Assembly: GCF_901933205.1 (NCBI RefSeq)
Contig: NC_044572.1
Coordinates: 73,343,465-73,407,464, forward strand
DNA from: Camarhynchus parvulus
Lineage: Eukaryota; Chordata; Aves; Passeriformes; Thraupidae
Direction of reading: 5' to 3'
DNA: 64,000 nucleotides
Part shown: piece after piece, positions 1 to 11,605 of the stretch
Layout of the letters: every line of letters begins with the position of its first letter
How positions within the stretch are numbered: position 1 is the first letter of the stretch
The notes under the pieces: generated by a model
What the model was told of the DNA's origin: nothing
What the model saw: only the letters and a program-made list of their open reading frames with translations
Database searches by the model: none
Translations under genes and position numbers: made by a program

Positions 1-425
1 GTGGATCTCTGCATCCCCATGAACGTCCGAGGGCTGCAGGGGCACTACTGCTTCACCTGCTGCTTCACCTGCACCACTACCTGCAGGGGAATCTCAGCTC
101 TGGCACCTGGAGCGCCTCCTCCCGTCTTTCTGCATTGACCTGGTGTGTGCTGTTGTTTCTCCCACATGATTTCACCCCACTCTTCTCTGGTTGCAATTTC
201 AACTGCAAATTAACTTCTTTTTCCTTCTTCTTAAATGTGTTATCATTCTACAAGGTGTCATTACAACCATTTCTAATTGGTCCAGCCTAGGCCAGCAGCA
301 CGTCCCTTTTGGAGCCAGCTGGCATCGGCTCTGCTGGACATGGAGGAAGCTCCCGGCAGCTTCTTACAGAAGCCACCCCTGCAGCCCCTGCGCTATACAA
401 AACTGGCCTGTTGTTCAAACAACTT
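1..425. repeat. GC-richer dispersed avian repeat fragment, probably ERV-derived
   Basis: This block is clearly richer in G+C than the DNA that follows. It carries CTGCAGGGG and CACCTGC motifs and a run reading GGAGCCAGCTGGCATCGGCT near 311. The wording of the block (a lead with 'tctggcacctggagc', a pyrimidine stretch, then an 'agaagccacccctgcagcccc' end) matches, as far as I remember, a sequence that recurs in songbird genomes. The composition falls abruptly to AT-rich DNA after about 425. The left end lies outside the window. The short frame at 191-427 has no recognisable protein content. Family and orientation are uncertain; a repeat-library search would decide. Confidence 0.35.
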
Positions 426-429
426 AAAA

Positions 430-1429
430 ACCAACTAAACTTTTGAAAATGGATAAAATTTTGGCGGCATTTCCTTGGAATTTATTAAAATAACAGTTGT
501 TGTTTTAACATTTTAAAGTAGACATCAAATTAAGAGTTTTTTATAGGAAATGCTTAGATTAGGCAATTTCTTGACTAATGCGTTCTAAAATAGGCAAAGT
601 GTCTTGAAAATAAATCATTAGGAGATGAAGAAAAATGGAGAAAAAGTGAATAAGAAAAACAAAATATCTGTGGTCTTATATAATGCATAACATTATTAAT
701 TAGCTAGAACTAACTAAATTGTCAGCTTTTTCTTGATATTCAAACATTAGTAGTAGGCCAAAAAATTAAAAATGCCTCTTGGTTTATTAAGAGGGCAATT
801 ATATGGTCAATATGTCAACTAGAATAGTTTTTTCATTTAGGAATTTGTTGTTAAGAATCACCTTACTAAGGATTTTACATCTAGGAATTAGTTATCGTCA
901 AGCTCATAGAGACCCCATAATCACTCTTGTGTTTCATGTGGGTAATGATGTTACTGATTTGTAAGAACACATTTCAGTTTTGTGCAGCTTCCCTTTTTCA
1001 CCTCCAGCTGTATTGAAAACGTGCTTTTTCTTATTACAACCAGAAAAAACAAATCCAATATGAACATACTTTGTGAATAAATACATAAAATATAAAATAT
1101 AAGAGCCACTCCCACCGTACTAGGTACACTATATAAAATACACTCCCATTGTACTTTTCAAGTATAGCTACATATATTCCAAATACAGACACAGATGTGT
1201 TACCCCTCAGCACTGGATATTCTGCAAGTCATACCTAGAATTCTCCTGGGAAGCAGGACTTCAGTAGGCAAAGCAGTGCTCTGGAAGGCCAACATATTAA
1301 GTAATGAATGCCCTCACTTCCTCCTCCTTTTTCTTTACTTTTATATCTGAGCTGACATCATATATTATGAAATATTTCTTTGGTCAGTTTGGGTAAGCTG
1401 CCCTCGTTATGTTCCTTCCCAAGATTTTA
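430..1429. other. AT-rich unique-looking DNA, no gene seen
   Basis: I see no coding exon, repeat family or strong structure here. Around 1080-1160 there is a loose local duplication of TATAAAATA-type and CACTCCCA..GTAC words, probably short-range slippage or duplication. Confidence 0.5.
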
Positions 1430-1614
1430 ACCACTCCCAGCCTTCTGATGAGGGTGCAGGGTGCTGAGAGACGGTGCTGATGCTGTGCCAGTGCTGCTCA
1501 GCAGTACCCAAAACTCTGGTGTGTTATCAACACCTTTCCAGCCACCAAGGCAGAGCACAGCGCTGTGAGGGCTGCTGTGGGGAAATGAACTCCAGCTCAG
1601 CCAGACCCGATGCA
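1430..1614 (-). mobile_element. ERVL-type LTR, 5' part only (minus strand)
   Basis: Read on the minus strand, the segment follows the start of the common avian ERVL LTR. It has a TG start at 1614, a TTCATTT block, a GCGCTGTG block, then GTTGATAACACACC and a CTGAGCAGCACTGG block. On the plus strand the diagnostic word is GGTGTGTTATCAACA at about 1519-1533. Only the U3 beginning is recognisable; the remainder of the LTR toward lower coordinates is diverged or missing. This is therefore an old, truncated solo-LTR remnant. Assignment is from remembered consensus, not a search. Confidence 0.55.
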
Positions 1615-3253
1615 CCTACTCAGCAGAGTGGGAAGGGTACTTCAATGGTTTCTTAAATTGATCGCAACCTTAGCAAAACTGACTTGTTGAGGGAAATGAA
1701 GCAAGTCTGACTAAATGTCTGACTAGATTTTACAATGATGGTTGGACTGAATTATTGGTAAGACACAGGAGAAAAAGAGGAGAGGAGTAAAATTAAAAAT
1801 CCTGAAGGACAATAAGTAGGGCCAATATAATGCTCAGTAAATGAGTTCAGGGTGACTGTAACAGCAATATCCTGAGAAGACTTCAGAGGAGCAAGGCTGC
1901 TGTAAGGAGGTCTAGAGAACAGATGTTGTCATAGTTAATGTAGGCAATAATAAAAACTTGCACAAATGTTTTGACTGCGTGCACAGTTGGACTGACAAGG
2001 TTTGAGAGAAACCCAGTGAAAGCATCCCCCTGGAGACAGCAGGAGTTTAAGCTTGACATTAGTGAAGTAATTTGGAGAACAGTGATGTTTCTGCCTAAAA
2101 TGGAAAATGAATTAGTGAAATGCTTTGAAAGAGAAGATCAAGAGATTAATTTTGGCCATTATGAATTTAAAATACCAACTGGATACAGTTATTTGTGAAA
2201 AGCAGACCAAGATCCTTGGCTAGATGAAAGGTAACACATTTTCCACAGAAAAACACATTTTCAAGTAATTTAAATATCATTCCAATACATACTTGAAAAA
2301 TAATGATCTGTATTTTTACTATAGCCTGGAGGTCAAAATTGCCGTCAAGAGGTCATGAACAACATTAAAAAAATTAATTGCAAGGTGTTGATAAAATAAG
2401 AAAGTCAATGCTATAAGTACAAGTAAATATATCACTTCTGGAACATTTATTTATACCCAGCTGGAATTATATTCAAGAGATTCACTAGTTTATTCCCCCA
2501 AACCCTCTCAAATGTCCAGTTGTAGCCTGCAATACATCTAATATTATGCTTTATATTTATACAAGTTTACAGATCTAAAAAGTCTACATCTCTTCTATAA
2601 AAGACTTTCTTCTTCTAATTGTATTTTTCTTCTTCTCCCTCCCACTTCCAGACTTTACTGGGAGGCAGTTTATCTGTTGAAATACATTGAAAGCTTATAT
2701 CTAAAATAAATATTCATAATGCAAGATTTTAATAAACTGTAACAGACATTTTTATGGTGACACTAAAAAACCAAGTGAATTTAATTAAAAAAAGTGATGA
2801 AAGAATGTGAATTGACATAAACTTGTTTCATACAGAGTACCATAATAGATTCAAGAGCCACTAGAGATCAAGGTAAAGGGAGGGATGAGAATGGAAAGCA
2901 ATTTTGCTGGAGGGAATCTCTCTTGCTGGAATTATAGTGAATAGGGAGAAAACCAGAAATAATAATAAGAAAAGGTTCAAGAGCCTCCGTAGTAGATAAA
3001 CTGCATAGATAAACCAGGGATTTTTATTTTCTAAGGAATACTGGCCCCCATATATTTGAAGCTATCTGCACTTCCTCAAATTTTATGATTGCTTTAAAAT
3101 CCAGATAATAAAAACAGAATCCTCCCATAGTTGATGGGTTTTCAGTACTTCTCTTTTCCATCTCCCTCACATAGAGAAAAAAGCGGAGCATCTGGTTTTG
3201 CAGTTTGGAGCTGTGCCTTTGGCTCTTGATAAATTAACATATGATCAAACCCA

Positions 3254-3269
3254 TTTGCACCTGTGCAAA
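3254..3269. promoter_or_regulatory. Short palindrome centred on an E-box
   Basis: TTTGCAC, CT, then GTGCAAA form a 7-bp perfect inverted repeat with a 2-nt spacer. The centre includes the E-box CACCTG. It lies in plain AT-rich DNA, so it is only a candidate binding site. Such words also arise by chance in 64 kb. Confidence 0.15.
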
Positions 3270-5338
3270 CTGGTAGTCTCTAGCCAATGTTGTTTTTTGT
3301 TGCTTTTTTTTTTCAGTTGATTCTGCTAGATTTAGCTAAACTTTAGAAAAGTCAAGTCCAAAACTAAAGCAAAAAAAAAGCTATCTAAATACTGATTCAT
3401 CATATGTTTATTGAACACATTCAAATTTATTTGTCTATTTGCATGTCTTGAAACCCAAAAATTTTCATAAAAGAACATTGTAAGTTAACAATACTTTCTC
3501 ATCTTCACAACCAAAAGATGTGAACATTAAGGGTATTAATCTTTGCAGCCACTGAAAAGAGAATACTTGAAAGAAACAAGTAAGACTCACACAGACATTA
3601 CCCTCCTTCACATATTTTCCTACAATAATAGAGAAACACCACGTTTGCCATATACTTTCCAAATCTATAAAATATGACTCTGTAACCAAAATACTATTTT
3701 CTATAATGCCAAACCAATGCCTCACAAAGACATTTTTTGCTTGAAATTAAAGACCAATAGGTGACTTGGATATCCCAAGGCAAAATTAATGATTGTTAGC
3801 ATTAACAAAACAAAATGTTTACTGTAATCATAATCAAACATGAAGATTGTGGCTGTTTCAAACCGCCCTGTTTCAAGTGTTTCTTGAAAATATTTCTTAT
3901 GTAAAAGACCTTATTTATCTCACTTTAATTAATTCAGTCTTTGTACTCAGTCTCTAGTATATGTTCTGCACACAATACATTAGTATTTTTGCATTAATAT
4001 ATAAGGTCATTTTATTTAGAAATTGTTTATTTGCAAGATGGGCATCTCAAAGCCTCCTGAGAATGTGTTCAATCTAAAAATTGCTGTAATGTAAAGCAAA
4101 GTTTTCCTCCATATCTCAATATTAGAACTCATAAGCTCTACTTATGAGACCAATAGAACAGCAAATTTAGAGTCATTGTTCTTTCTTCTTTGTTTAGGGA
4201 CACAAATGCTCAATCCATTTACAAGGGTGTTCTTTGGAAACAAGCCTTCTGAGGACTATTTATGCTATGTCTATTTCTTTAGAAACGGTCAACTACTGAA
4301 GTATTTGGTCCAGATAAATAATTCATGGACTTCCCAGAAGTTCTAAATGTGTCTTTGTTTCCTATATTTCAGCTGCTAAAACAGATTTCTAGCCAACCTA
4401 ATAGTTTATTGTAAAATAAACTTAGAGAAGGAAAATCAATCATTTCAACTTGTTGCAATCATGAACTCCGTGTAACTAACCTCTTCTTCATAAGACCACA
4501 GCAGTTGTTGTGCTCAGACCTTTTCTATTCAGGGTGATTACAGTGTAACTGCCTGTCCTGTCTTCTCTAAATAACACTTTTTTCAGCTGAGTGCCACAGT
4601 CTCAACTGCATTGCTTGAAATAATGCATGGGATTAAAGGGGAAACGAGTTTATTTGAATAGTCAGGATAAAGTCAGATGGCATTTAAGATTGGTGCAATT
4701 TATTAATAATAAAATACATTGTATTTCCCTGAGTTTTTTTCCTATCATACACTCAGACCTGTTGCAGTGATAGTAGTACAGGTGGGCTGCAGAATTTTTA
4801 TGTACTTTTGTCCATGAACACTGAAGAAAATAGATTTTTGATCAAACCAGAAGTCGTGATGTGTCAATTCTTTAGGGAAATATCTGAGTTTGCATATGAA
4901 TATTGATGTGATAGATGAGCTTCAAATGTTCTTTCCTACTAAACACGTAGTCATTCAATCAGAAAGCAGTTGAGAGTATGAAATGGTGGGGGTCTGTTCC
5001 AACCTGTGAATAATGAAGCTCAGACAGCTGAAGACATCTTCAAAGTGAGCACATCAAATGACTTCTAGCCTACCATATGTTTGTATCTAGTCTTCAGTTA
5101 ATAATTGCAAAATAATAACAATCTGAAGCTGCTTGCATATAATTTGCAAGAGTAAAAAAGCCAAGTAACTTGCTAACTATAAAGAAAGATTTGATGGATA
5201 AAAATTAGCCCTTTTACAGTAAAGGTTTCACTGACAGATGTTTCAGAGACTTTATAAAGGGTCTGGTAAAACAAAATTACTTCAGCTATTTCCTATAAGA
5301 CTACTAGTAATTTTTAGAAAGTAATAAAAATAAAATAA

Positions 5339-5378
5339 AGTCACAAAACAAATCAAAACAAAACAAAAAACCCCACCC
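5339..5378 (+). repeat. A-rich low-complexity tract, (AAAAC)-like
   Basis: The tract is built of AAAC and AAAAC words followed by CCCCACCCC. It looks like simple-repeat DNA rather than the tail of a specific retroposed copy, because no recognisable element precedes it. Confidence 0.6.
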
Positions 5379-5465
5379 CTAAAAATCAATTATTTTTCTG
5401 TCTCAGACTAATAATTTTATGAAAACAGAATCTATATTTTGCAAACAAAGGATGCACATAGAGAA

Positions 5466-5473
5466 TGACGTCA
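5466..5473. promoter_or_regulatory. Perfect CRE octamer TGACGTCA
   Basis: The palindromic CREB/ATF consensus TGACGTCA occurs in AT-rich, CpG-poor DNA where an intact central CpG is uncommon. No promoter or gene is seen nearby. Function is inference only. Confidence 0.2.
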
Positions 5474-5929
5474 TAGCACAACACACTGCCGGACAATAGT
5501 TCTGTAATATGGTGTGTCCTTCATGTTTCTAACTGCCTTTCAATCACATTTCTATCTATTTATCTCTGTCACTCTCATAAATCTTTCAGTTCCTCTCCAG
5601 TAGATTGTTCCATGGCTGCCCCAGATGGACAAGTGACAGCATATGCTGTGGCCGTGTGAGCTGCTGCTGGCCAGCAAGCATGTGCGTGCTGATAGACCTA
5701 ACAGCTGGCAACACAAAACTGGTAATTGCTGATCTCATAACACTTGTTGGAATTTAATTATGTTCATGACCTTTAATCCTCTGTGAATTTGGCTCAAATT
5801 GCTAAGTCATGGAAAACTTCTTGAAGAAAGACCATGTGATTGCAACACTGCCTTGTTTCTAAAGAATATCCTCAGAAATTTTTTCAGAAGTAACCTAAGT
5901 GAGATGACAGAAGTTCAGAAAATTAAGGA

Positions 5930-6842
5930 TCAAGGTCTCTTTAACATCTTTGTTGCCAACATGGACAGTGGGATTAAGTGGGAGCAAGTTCACTGAAAAC
6001 ATGGAGCTGTGTGGTGCAGCTGACATGCTGTAGGAAAGTGATGGCATCCAGAGTGACCTGGAAAGACTGAAGAGCTGGGCCTGGGCAAACCTCGTGAAGT
6101 TTAACAAAATCAAGTGCGGGGTCCTGCACATGGTCAGGGCAATCCCAAAACACCCACAGGTTGGGCAGGGAGGTGATTGGGAGCAGCCCTGGAGAGAAGG
6201 ACCGGGGGTCACAGGGTGATGAAAAACTCAACGTGAGCCAGCAGTGTGTGCTCCTAGCCCAGACAGCCAATGGAACCCCGGGCTGCATCCAAAGGAGCGT
6301 GGCCAGCAGGACAAGGGAGGCAATTATATCCCCTGTGCTCTACTCTGCTGAGATCCCACCTGGAGTGCTGCATATACTTCTGGAGCCCCCAAAATAAGAA
6401 GGATGTGGAACTATTGAGGTTAGTCCAGAGGAGGAACACAAAACTGATAACAGAACTGGGGCTGTTCAACCTGAAGAAGAGAGGGTTGTGTGAAGACCCC
6501 ATAGCATCCTTCCAGTATCTGAAGGGGACCTGCAGGGAAGCCAAAGAGGGACTCTACATGACAAACTGTAGTGATAGGTCAAGGAGTAATAGGTCAAAAC
6601 TGAAAAAGAGAAAATTCAGTTTAAATATTAGGAAGAAATTCTTTAGTGTAAGGGTGGTGAGACATCACAGCAGGTTGCTCTGGCAGCTTGTGCATTCCCC
6701 AGCCCCTGAAAATGTTCAAGGTCAGGTTGGGTAAGGCCTTGAGTGAGCTGGTCTACTGGAATATGTCCCTACCTGTAGCATGGAGGTTGAGTCCAGATGA
6801 TCTTTAAGGTTCTTTTCAAACCTTAACATTCTGTGATTCTGA
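5930..6842 (+). mobile_element. CR1 LINE, 5'-truncated, sense orientation
   Basis: This is the 3' end of a chicken-repeat-1 non-LTR retrotransposon. In order it shows the end of the reverse-transcriptase reading frame (the segment that normally encodes the 'fin-y-md-s-iec' region and then 'CCTGGA-GGGTC' blocks), a CAGCAGTGTG block near 6240, a CTGGAGTGCTG block near 6360, and GGAAGAAATTCTT near 6631. The terminal family signature is GATGATCTTTAAGGTTC near 6797. It ends in an ATTCTGTGATTCTG tail at about 6830, the typical CR1 3' octamer repeat. The reading frame is broken by stops and indels, so the copy is dead. It is about 0.9 kb against a full length of roughly 4.5 kb. Short open frames inside are remnants, not genes. 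Confidence 0.9.
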
Positions 6843-7555
6843 AAGGTCACAGTAGTTTTTTAGTCAGGGGATGAATATTAGCACCAACATTGAGGCTGAT
6901 GCGCAAGTCAGATTATTTTAGTCTTCTTTATTGCAGAGTCTGAATAATCCTCTGGAAACTAATTACTAGCTATAAAAACTATAAAAACAACTGCAGGAAA
7001 AAGTGATCCTAAACACAGATAAGTGCACAGAAAGATATGCCAAAATGCAAATTCTTTCAGTATGAGACTAGAACTCACCATTAGTGACTAGTATGGTTTA
7101 ATTTCAGAATAATTTATTAGTCTATCACTGTGTCTGCTGAAAATCAACTGCTTGAAAAATAAAGCATGACTGGAAAATTTAATGGATAAGAGGCAGAAGG
7201 AAAAGCAGAGAGCAGGAGATAGTTTATCTACAAATTTCTGTAACAAATAAAATTTTGCAAATTCAAAAGCTCTATGGAATGTTCTATTGGAGGCTCTTAG
7301 TTTAAGGTGTGGAACAATAAGCCATAGATAATAGAAAAGCATGCATTATATCAAAGTAAAATGCTACTAATTCAACAAAAAACCTGTCTGCAATTTGTAC
7401 ACAACTATTTGTCAAATAATTCCAAATCATGAACAAATTTGTAAAAATCAAAAAGAAGGAAAACAATATAATGAAAAAATATAATTGCTATTGACAAAGT
7501 CATGAAAGTGTAAGTTCATCTATCTGTAAGTCTGAAAAGACAAAAAACTTATATT

Positions 7556-7601
7556 TGTTAAATATTATTAAATATTGTTAAATATTAAAATATTTAAAAT
7601 G
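7556..7601. repeat. Imperfect (TTAAATATT)n tandem repeat
   Basis: The unit TTAAATATT recurs in three close copies, with ATT or G interruptions, followed by an AAATATTTAA tail. It is a short AT-only array produced by slippage. Confidence 0.65.
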
Positions 7602-9460
7602 CATAGAAATTACAAAAGATTATCTTTAAGAAGGTGAAAATCAATGCAGGGCATTGTTCTTGAAGGTAGCTTGTCTTTTATACTCACTGAATCTACTACA
7701 CCAAAAGTAATGGTCACCTTAAAGCCCTCAAATTTCCCTCCCACTTCTGAAATATCACTTGTTCTCAGTCTTTGTGACACATTCAGGCACACATTTTGGT
7801 TCTCCAGATTCATAATTACACTTCAAAAAAAAAAAAAAAATCAGTGCAAGTTAAATCTCTATCTTTTTTTCATCAGTCCTCAGCAGATTTATTGATAAGA
7901 ACTTACCTCTTTATAGGCTATGTTGGTTTTGATCCCTTGGGAGAAAAGCAAGCATGATGGCCTGGAATCAGACACAGAAACACAGCTAAGATGTACTTCT
8001 CTGATCATTTATGTTGACTCAAAGGGAGATGTTCTTTCACACTCTCTAGTAAATATCAAAGTTAACTAGGATGGGACGCTTTTTCAGTAGCAGACAAAGG
8101 AAACGTACGCTCTAGCTGAGATAAGCACCATGCATTATTGTGATTCAGTGCTTCTCTTGCCTTCTCAAAAGACTGGGTAAATGCATAGGCTATACAAAGA
8201 CATTCAGCAAGAGAATTTTAGCTACAACACTGTTCACAGAAATGTTTTAATAGAGATCCAAGAGGAAAAAAGCCTTGTCCCATTATTAATTTATCAAGCT
8301 CAAAGATTCTCCCTGCAGACTCGACATGATGACACAGAAAATAATACATTACAAAAAATAGGGTAAACTAATACTTTAAGTTAGATATAAATCCAAAACA
8401 GCTTGAACACAACACATTACTGAATGCAAACATTTGAAATACTCTGGGATTATGAATGCTAAGGTCAGAAATTCTGTGATTAGGTTGTAAAATGTAGAAA
8501 GGTTGAACATGTGTTTCCTTCTCTTATGATCTAACAGAAGGTTGAAAGATGTTGTTAATGACACTAACTTCAAGTCAGTATGAATATACCTTTTGCCTAC
8601 CTTTTTCATAAATTAGGGATTATAAAAAGGAAGGATGCAGCAAAAGATGAAAATCAGCAAACTCTATGTTCAGTTGTAGGAAAATCTTAGAAGAGATGTA
8701 TATTTAGCAGGAGCCACTAAAAACAACTATGCAATTTTTCTTATAGACCAGTTATCTGTATTTTCATCTTACAAAAAATGACAAAAGTGAATATTAACAA
8801 ACACAGATACAAAAAAAAAATCAATAGAATTATTTATGGCTTCAAATTTAAAAACTATTTTAATACACTGTAAGGCCATCCCTCATACTTATAAGAAAAT
8901 TCAAACAAATCCAGTGGAAGGAACTTTCCTATATAGACTGTTCCTCTCAGACCTTTCTATGACATCCATTCTTTTTGGTCAATAATGATGCAAACATATC
9001 ATAATATTCTACATGGCTTATGTTTTGCCCTGATTTTGCTGACAGTGATAACAAAATAACTCTATCTGCTTCACCTTATTTACACAATAGGAAAATAACA
9101 CTAATTATATTAGAAGTGTTTTTTATGTTGCAGAGTGCACTAAGGAAATTCAATATAAGGTTCCCCCTAATAATAGTAATCATCTACATTTCTATATACT
9201 TATAGTTGGTTTTGCTACTCTGTTTTATTTCTAACTGAGTCTTGAAAGGAATCAATTCAAACTAAATTTCAAATTAATTGAAATAGACTCAGAAACATAT
9301 CTGCAAAATGATCACTCTCAATCCCTTGGTAAACCCAAGAGCTCTATCTAAAATTTAAGTCCAAATGCCCTGTTGTTATATACCATTCTCAGGATAAAGA
9401 AAAAAAAACAAAGCTAACGTCCTATATAATGGTAAGATAATTCCAGAAGATTTGTACAAA

Positions 9461-9533
9461 GTTACACATCAGGATGTGTAACACATCACGATATTTAAGC
9501 AGCAATGTTACACATCAGGATGTTTAAGCAGCA
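9461..9533. repeat. Near-perfect palindrome with a partial direct duplication
   Basis: GTTACACATC (9461-9470) and GATGTGTAAC (9473-9482) form a 10-bp perfect inverted repeat separated only by AG. The first arm and centre, GTTACACATCAGGATGT, recur at 9507-9523. They are again followed by TTTAAGCAGCA, which also follows the first copy at 9494-9504. The second copy has lost the palindrome's right arm. The arrangement suggests a local duplication followed by deletion or template switching. Confidence 0.75.
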
Positions 9534-10193
9534 TGGCACCTTTTTATTAAGAAAGAACCGTTTTCAGTACATTTAGGCCTTTAACCTTGATAATGTTTTA
9601 CTTTTATCTTTGTGTCTGTGGAAAACAGCATTACAGGGGCTCATTATCTGAAAACTGCAATTCAGAGGAAGTACATCAATAGAGACAGTCAAGTACTACA
9701 TCTTAGAGACCACCAATTAGTTCTGGTTAGTTTTGTTTCTTTATGCTAGTAGCTGTAACTTTGGTGGAAAATGCATACAAAATGTATGCAGATTGGGATA
9801 ATTTAAAACTGAAACACTGTGGCAATTTCAACTTATTTAATGAATATTTTAGCCTCACAAAATCTACCCATATTAAAAAAGCTATGAACAAAAGATAATT
9901 CAAGTGCCCAAATAACATAATATGCTATTATGATGCAACATTCATATTTCTTTTTCTGTTACAGAAACACAATATCACATATTTGTGTTAATACCAGTAT
10001 TTCCAAAAAATCAAACACAAGATTTTAAATATTCATTCTAAGCACCAATATGACACAGATGCAATGGGAACTGCATCATTTAATTACAAACAAAACCCCT
10101 CCAAACATTTCAGTATGATTTGCACTCTATTTGGCAAGTAGAATTTAGCTTGATCTTTCTCTACACAGGATCAGCTGGAAAACGTACAGTGCA

Positions 10194-10224
10194 GCTCATG
10201 ATGCACTACATGGCCATCATGAGC
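10194..10224. repeat. Perfect 10-bp inverted repeat, 11-nt loop
   Basis: GCTCATGATG at 10194-10203 is exactly complementary to CATCATGAGC at 10215-10224, with an 11-nt loop. The surrounding 150 bp is less AT-rich than its neighbours. Both arms contain TCATGA. It could be an old regulatory element or a chance hairpin. Confidence 0.7.
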
Positions 10225-10699
10225 ATTCATGCCTGAGGTAGCAGTGTTAAGCCTGTCTTTTGTTTAGATTTATTCGCTTCTGTTTGCTCCTCTGGTAATT
10301 ACTTTTTAAGAAGGCACATTACAATGTAGACTACAGACAGACCAAGCCTGTCCTGATGCATGTTGTTTTGGGTTTTTTTGTAACACACTTCACAGACAGT
10401 ATTCTAAGCTACATGCTTCAGGCAAAAAACTTAACACCCCCATGTCCTATAAGTCCTGGTGATCTGGAGGTTCCAAAGCTAAAGTAATAAAATAACCAGA
10501 AATTCTACTTCCCACTTCCTTATTTTCAATTTATCATTAGATTATCTGAAACATTTCTTATAATTTCAAGACTGGGCATTAAGGACATGAATATTTCTAA
10601 GTATTATGTTTTGCATAAAACACATTAATGAGATAAATATCTTAATTGAGCAGGAGCATTATAAGATTATAATACCAGACTTAGTTGAGGTTGTTATGA

Positions 10700-11605
10700 G
10701 ATTGTATAGAATATGTTCAGTTGGAAGGGACCCATCAAGATCATTGAGTCCACCTCCTGGCCCTATGCAGGAGTCATACCATGTGCCTGAGAGCTTTGTA
10801 CAAATGTTTCTTGAACTCCGTCAGGCTTGCTGCTGTGACGACTTCTCTGGGGAGCCTGTTCCAGTGCCCAATCACCCTCTGGATTAAAACTGTTTCTTTC
10901 CTGATGTCCAACTTAAACCTCCCCTGACCTCAGCTTCAGGCCATTTCCTCAAGTCCTGTTCTTGGTCATGAGAGAGAAGAGATCGGTACCTGCTCCTCCA
11001 CTTCCCCTCATGAGGATGTTCAAGACCATTTTGAGGTTTCCCCTCAGTCTCCTCTTCTCCAGGCTGAACAGACCAAGTGACTTCAGCTGCTCTTCATACA
11101 GCTTCCCCTCAATGCCCTTCACTAGCCTCATTGCCCTTCTTTGGACATTCTCTAATAGTTTAATGTCTTACATTGCAGCACCCAAAATTGTCCTCAGCAC
11201 TTAGGTGAAGCTGCCCCAGCTCAGAGCAAAGCAGGACAATCCCCTGCCTTGACTAGCTGGTGATGCTGTGCCTGATGCACCCCCAACACAACTGGCCTTC
11301 CTGACTGCTGTCTCACATTCAACCTTCCATTGATCAGAATTCCCAGGTCCTTTTCCACAGCACTGGTCTCTTACTTCCTAGTCTATACATAAACCAGGGT
11401 TGCCCCATCCCAGGTGCAGAATCCAGCACTCGCCCTTTTTAAGTTTCATATGGTTAGTGATTGCCCGTATCACTAATTTGTCAAGGTCTCTCTGCCCTTG
11501 AGGAAGTCCACAGCTCGTCCAATTTAGTGTCATTGAGAAGCCTACTTAGCATTTCTTTAAATTCTTCATCCAAGATGGTAATCATGTTGAAGAGAAACAG
11601 TATGT
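10700..11605 (-). mobile_element. CR1 LINE, 5'-truncated, antisense
   Basis: The plus strand shows the reverse complement of a CR1 3' end. It begins with GTTGGAAGGGACCC near 10720, then GAGCCTGTTCCAGTGCCC near 10851, CTCCTCTTCTCCAGGCTGAA near 11049, TTCCCAGGTCCTTTTCCACA near 11339, and CAGGTGCAGAATCCAGCACT near 11411. It then runs into the frame that encodes the reverse-transcriptase C-terminal part near 11560-11605. Its 3' end is the same subtype as the copy at 56.8 kb. Stops and indels show it is non-functional. Its apparent open frames on both strands are remnants. Confidence 0.9.

Larger units (their letters stand above)
1615..5929. other. Intergenic or intronic AT-rich DNA without recognisable genes
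   Basis: I see no gene. A 75-codon open frame at 1971-2198 begins in AT-rich DNA and has no recognisable domain, so I treat it as chance. A pyrimidine tract ending in CAG near 2651 resembles a 3' splice site but is not followed by a recognisable exon. Short A-rich and T-rich runs are scattered throughout. The last few hundred bases before 5930 may include diverged CR1 that I could not align confidently. Confidence 0.5.
6843..10699. other. AT-rich DNA, no gene; simple repeats and small hairpins
   Basis: No coding sequence is recognisable. The stretch holds an A16 run near 7817-7832, a TTAAATATT array at 7556-7601, the palindrome plus duplication at 9461-9533, and the hairpin at 10194-10224, each listed separately. 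Everything else looks unique. Confidence 0.5.

Noticed and set aside
2581..2655. Polypyrimidine tract plus CAG resembling a splice acceptor
   Set aside because: No recognisable exon follows and such tracts are common in AT-rich intergenic DNA.
6270..6734. 154-codon plus-strand frame
   Set aside because: It lies in the 3' region of a CR1 copy downstream of the reverse-transcriptase domain. Remnant of a dead LINE, not a host gene.
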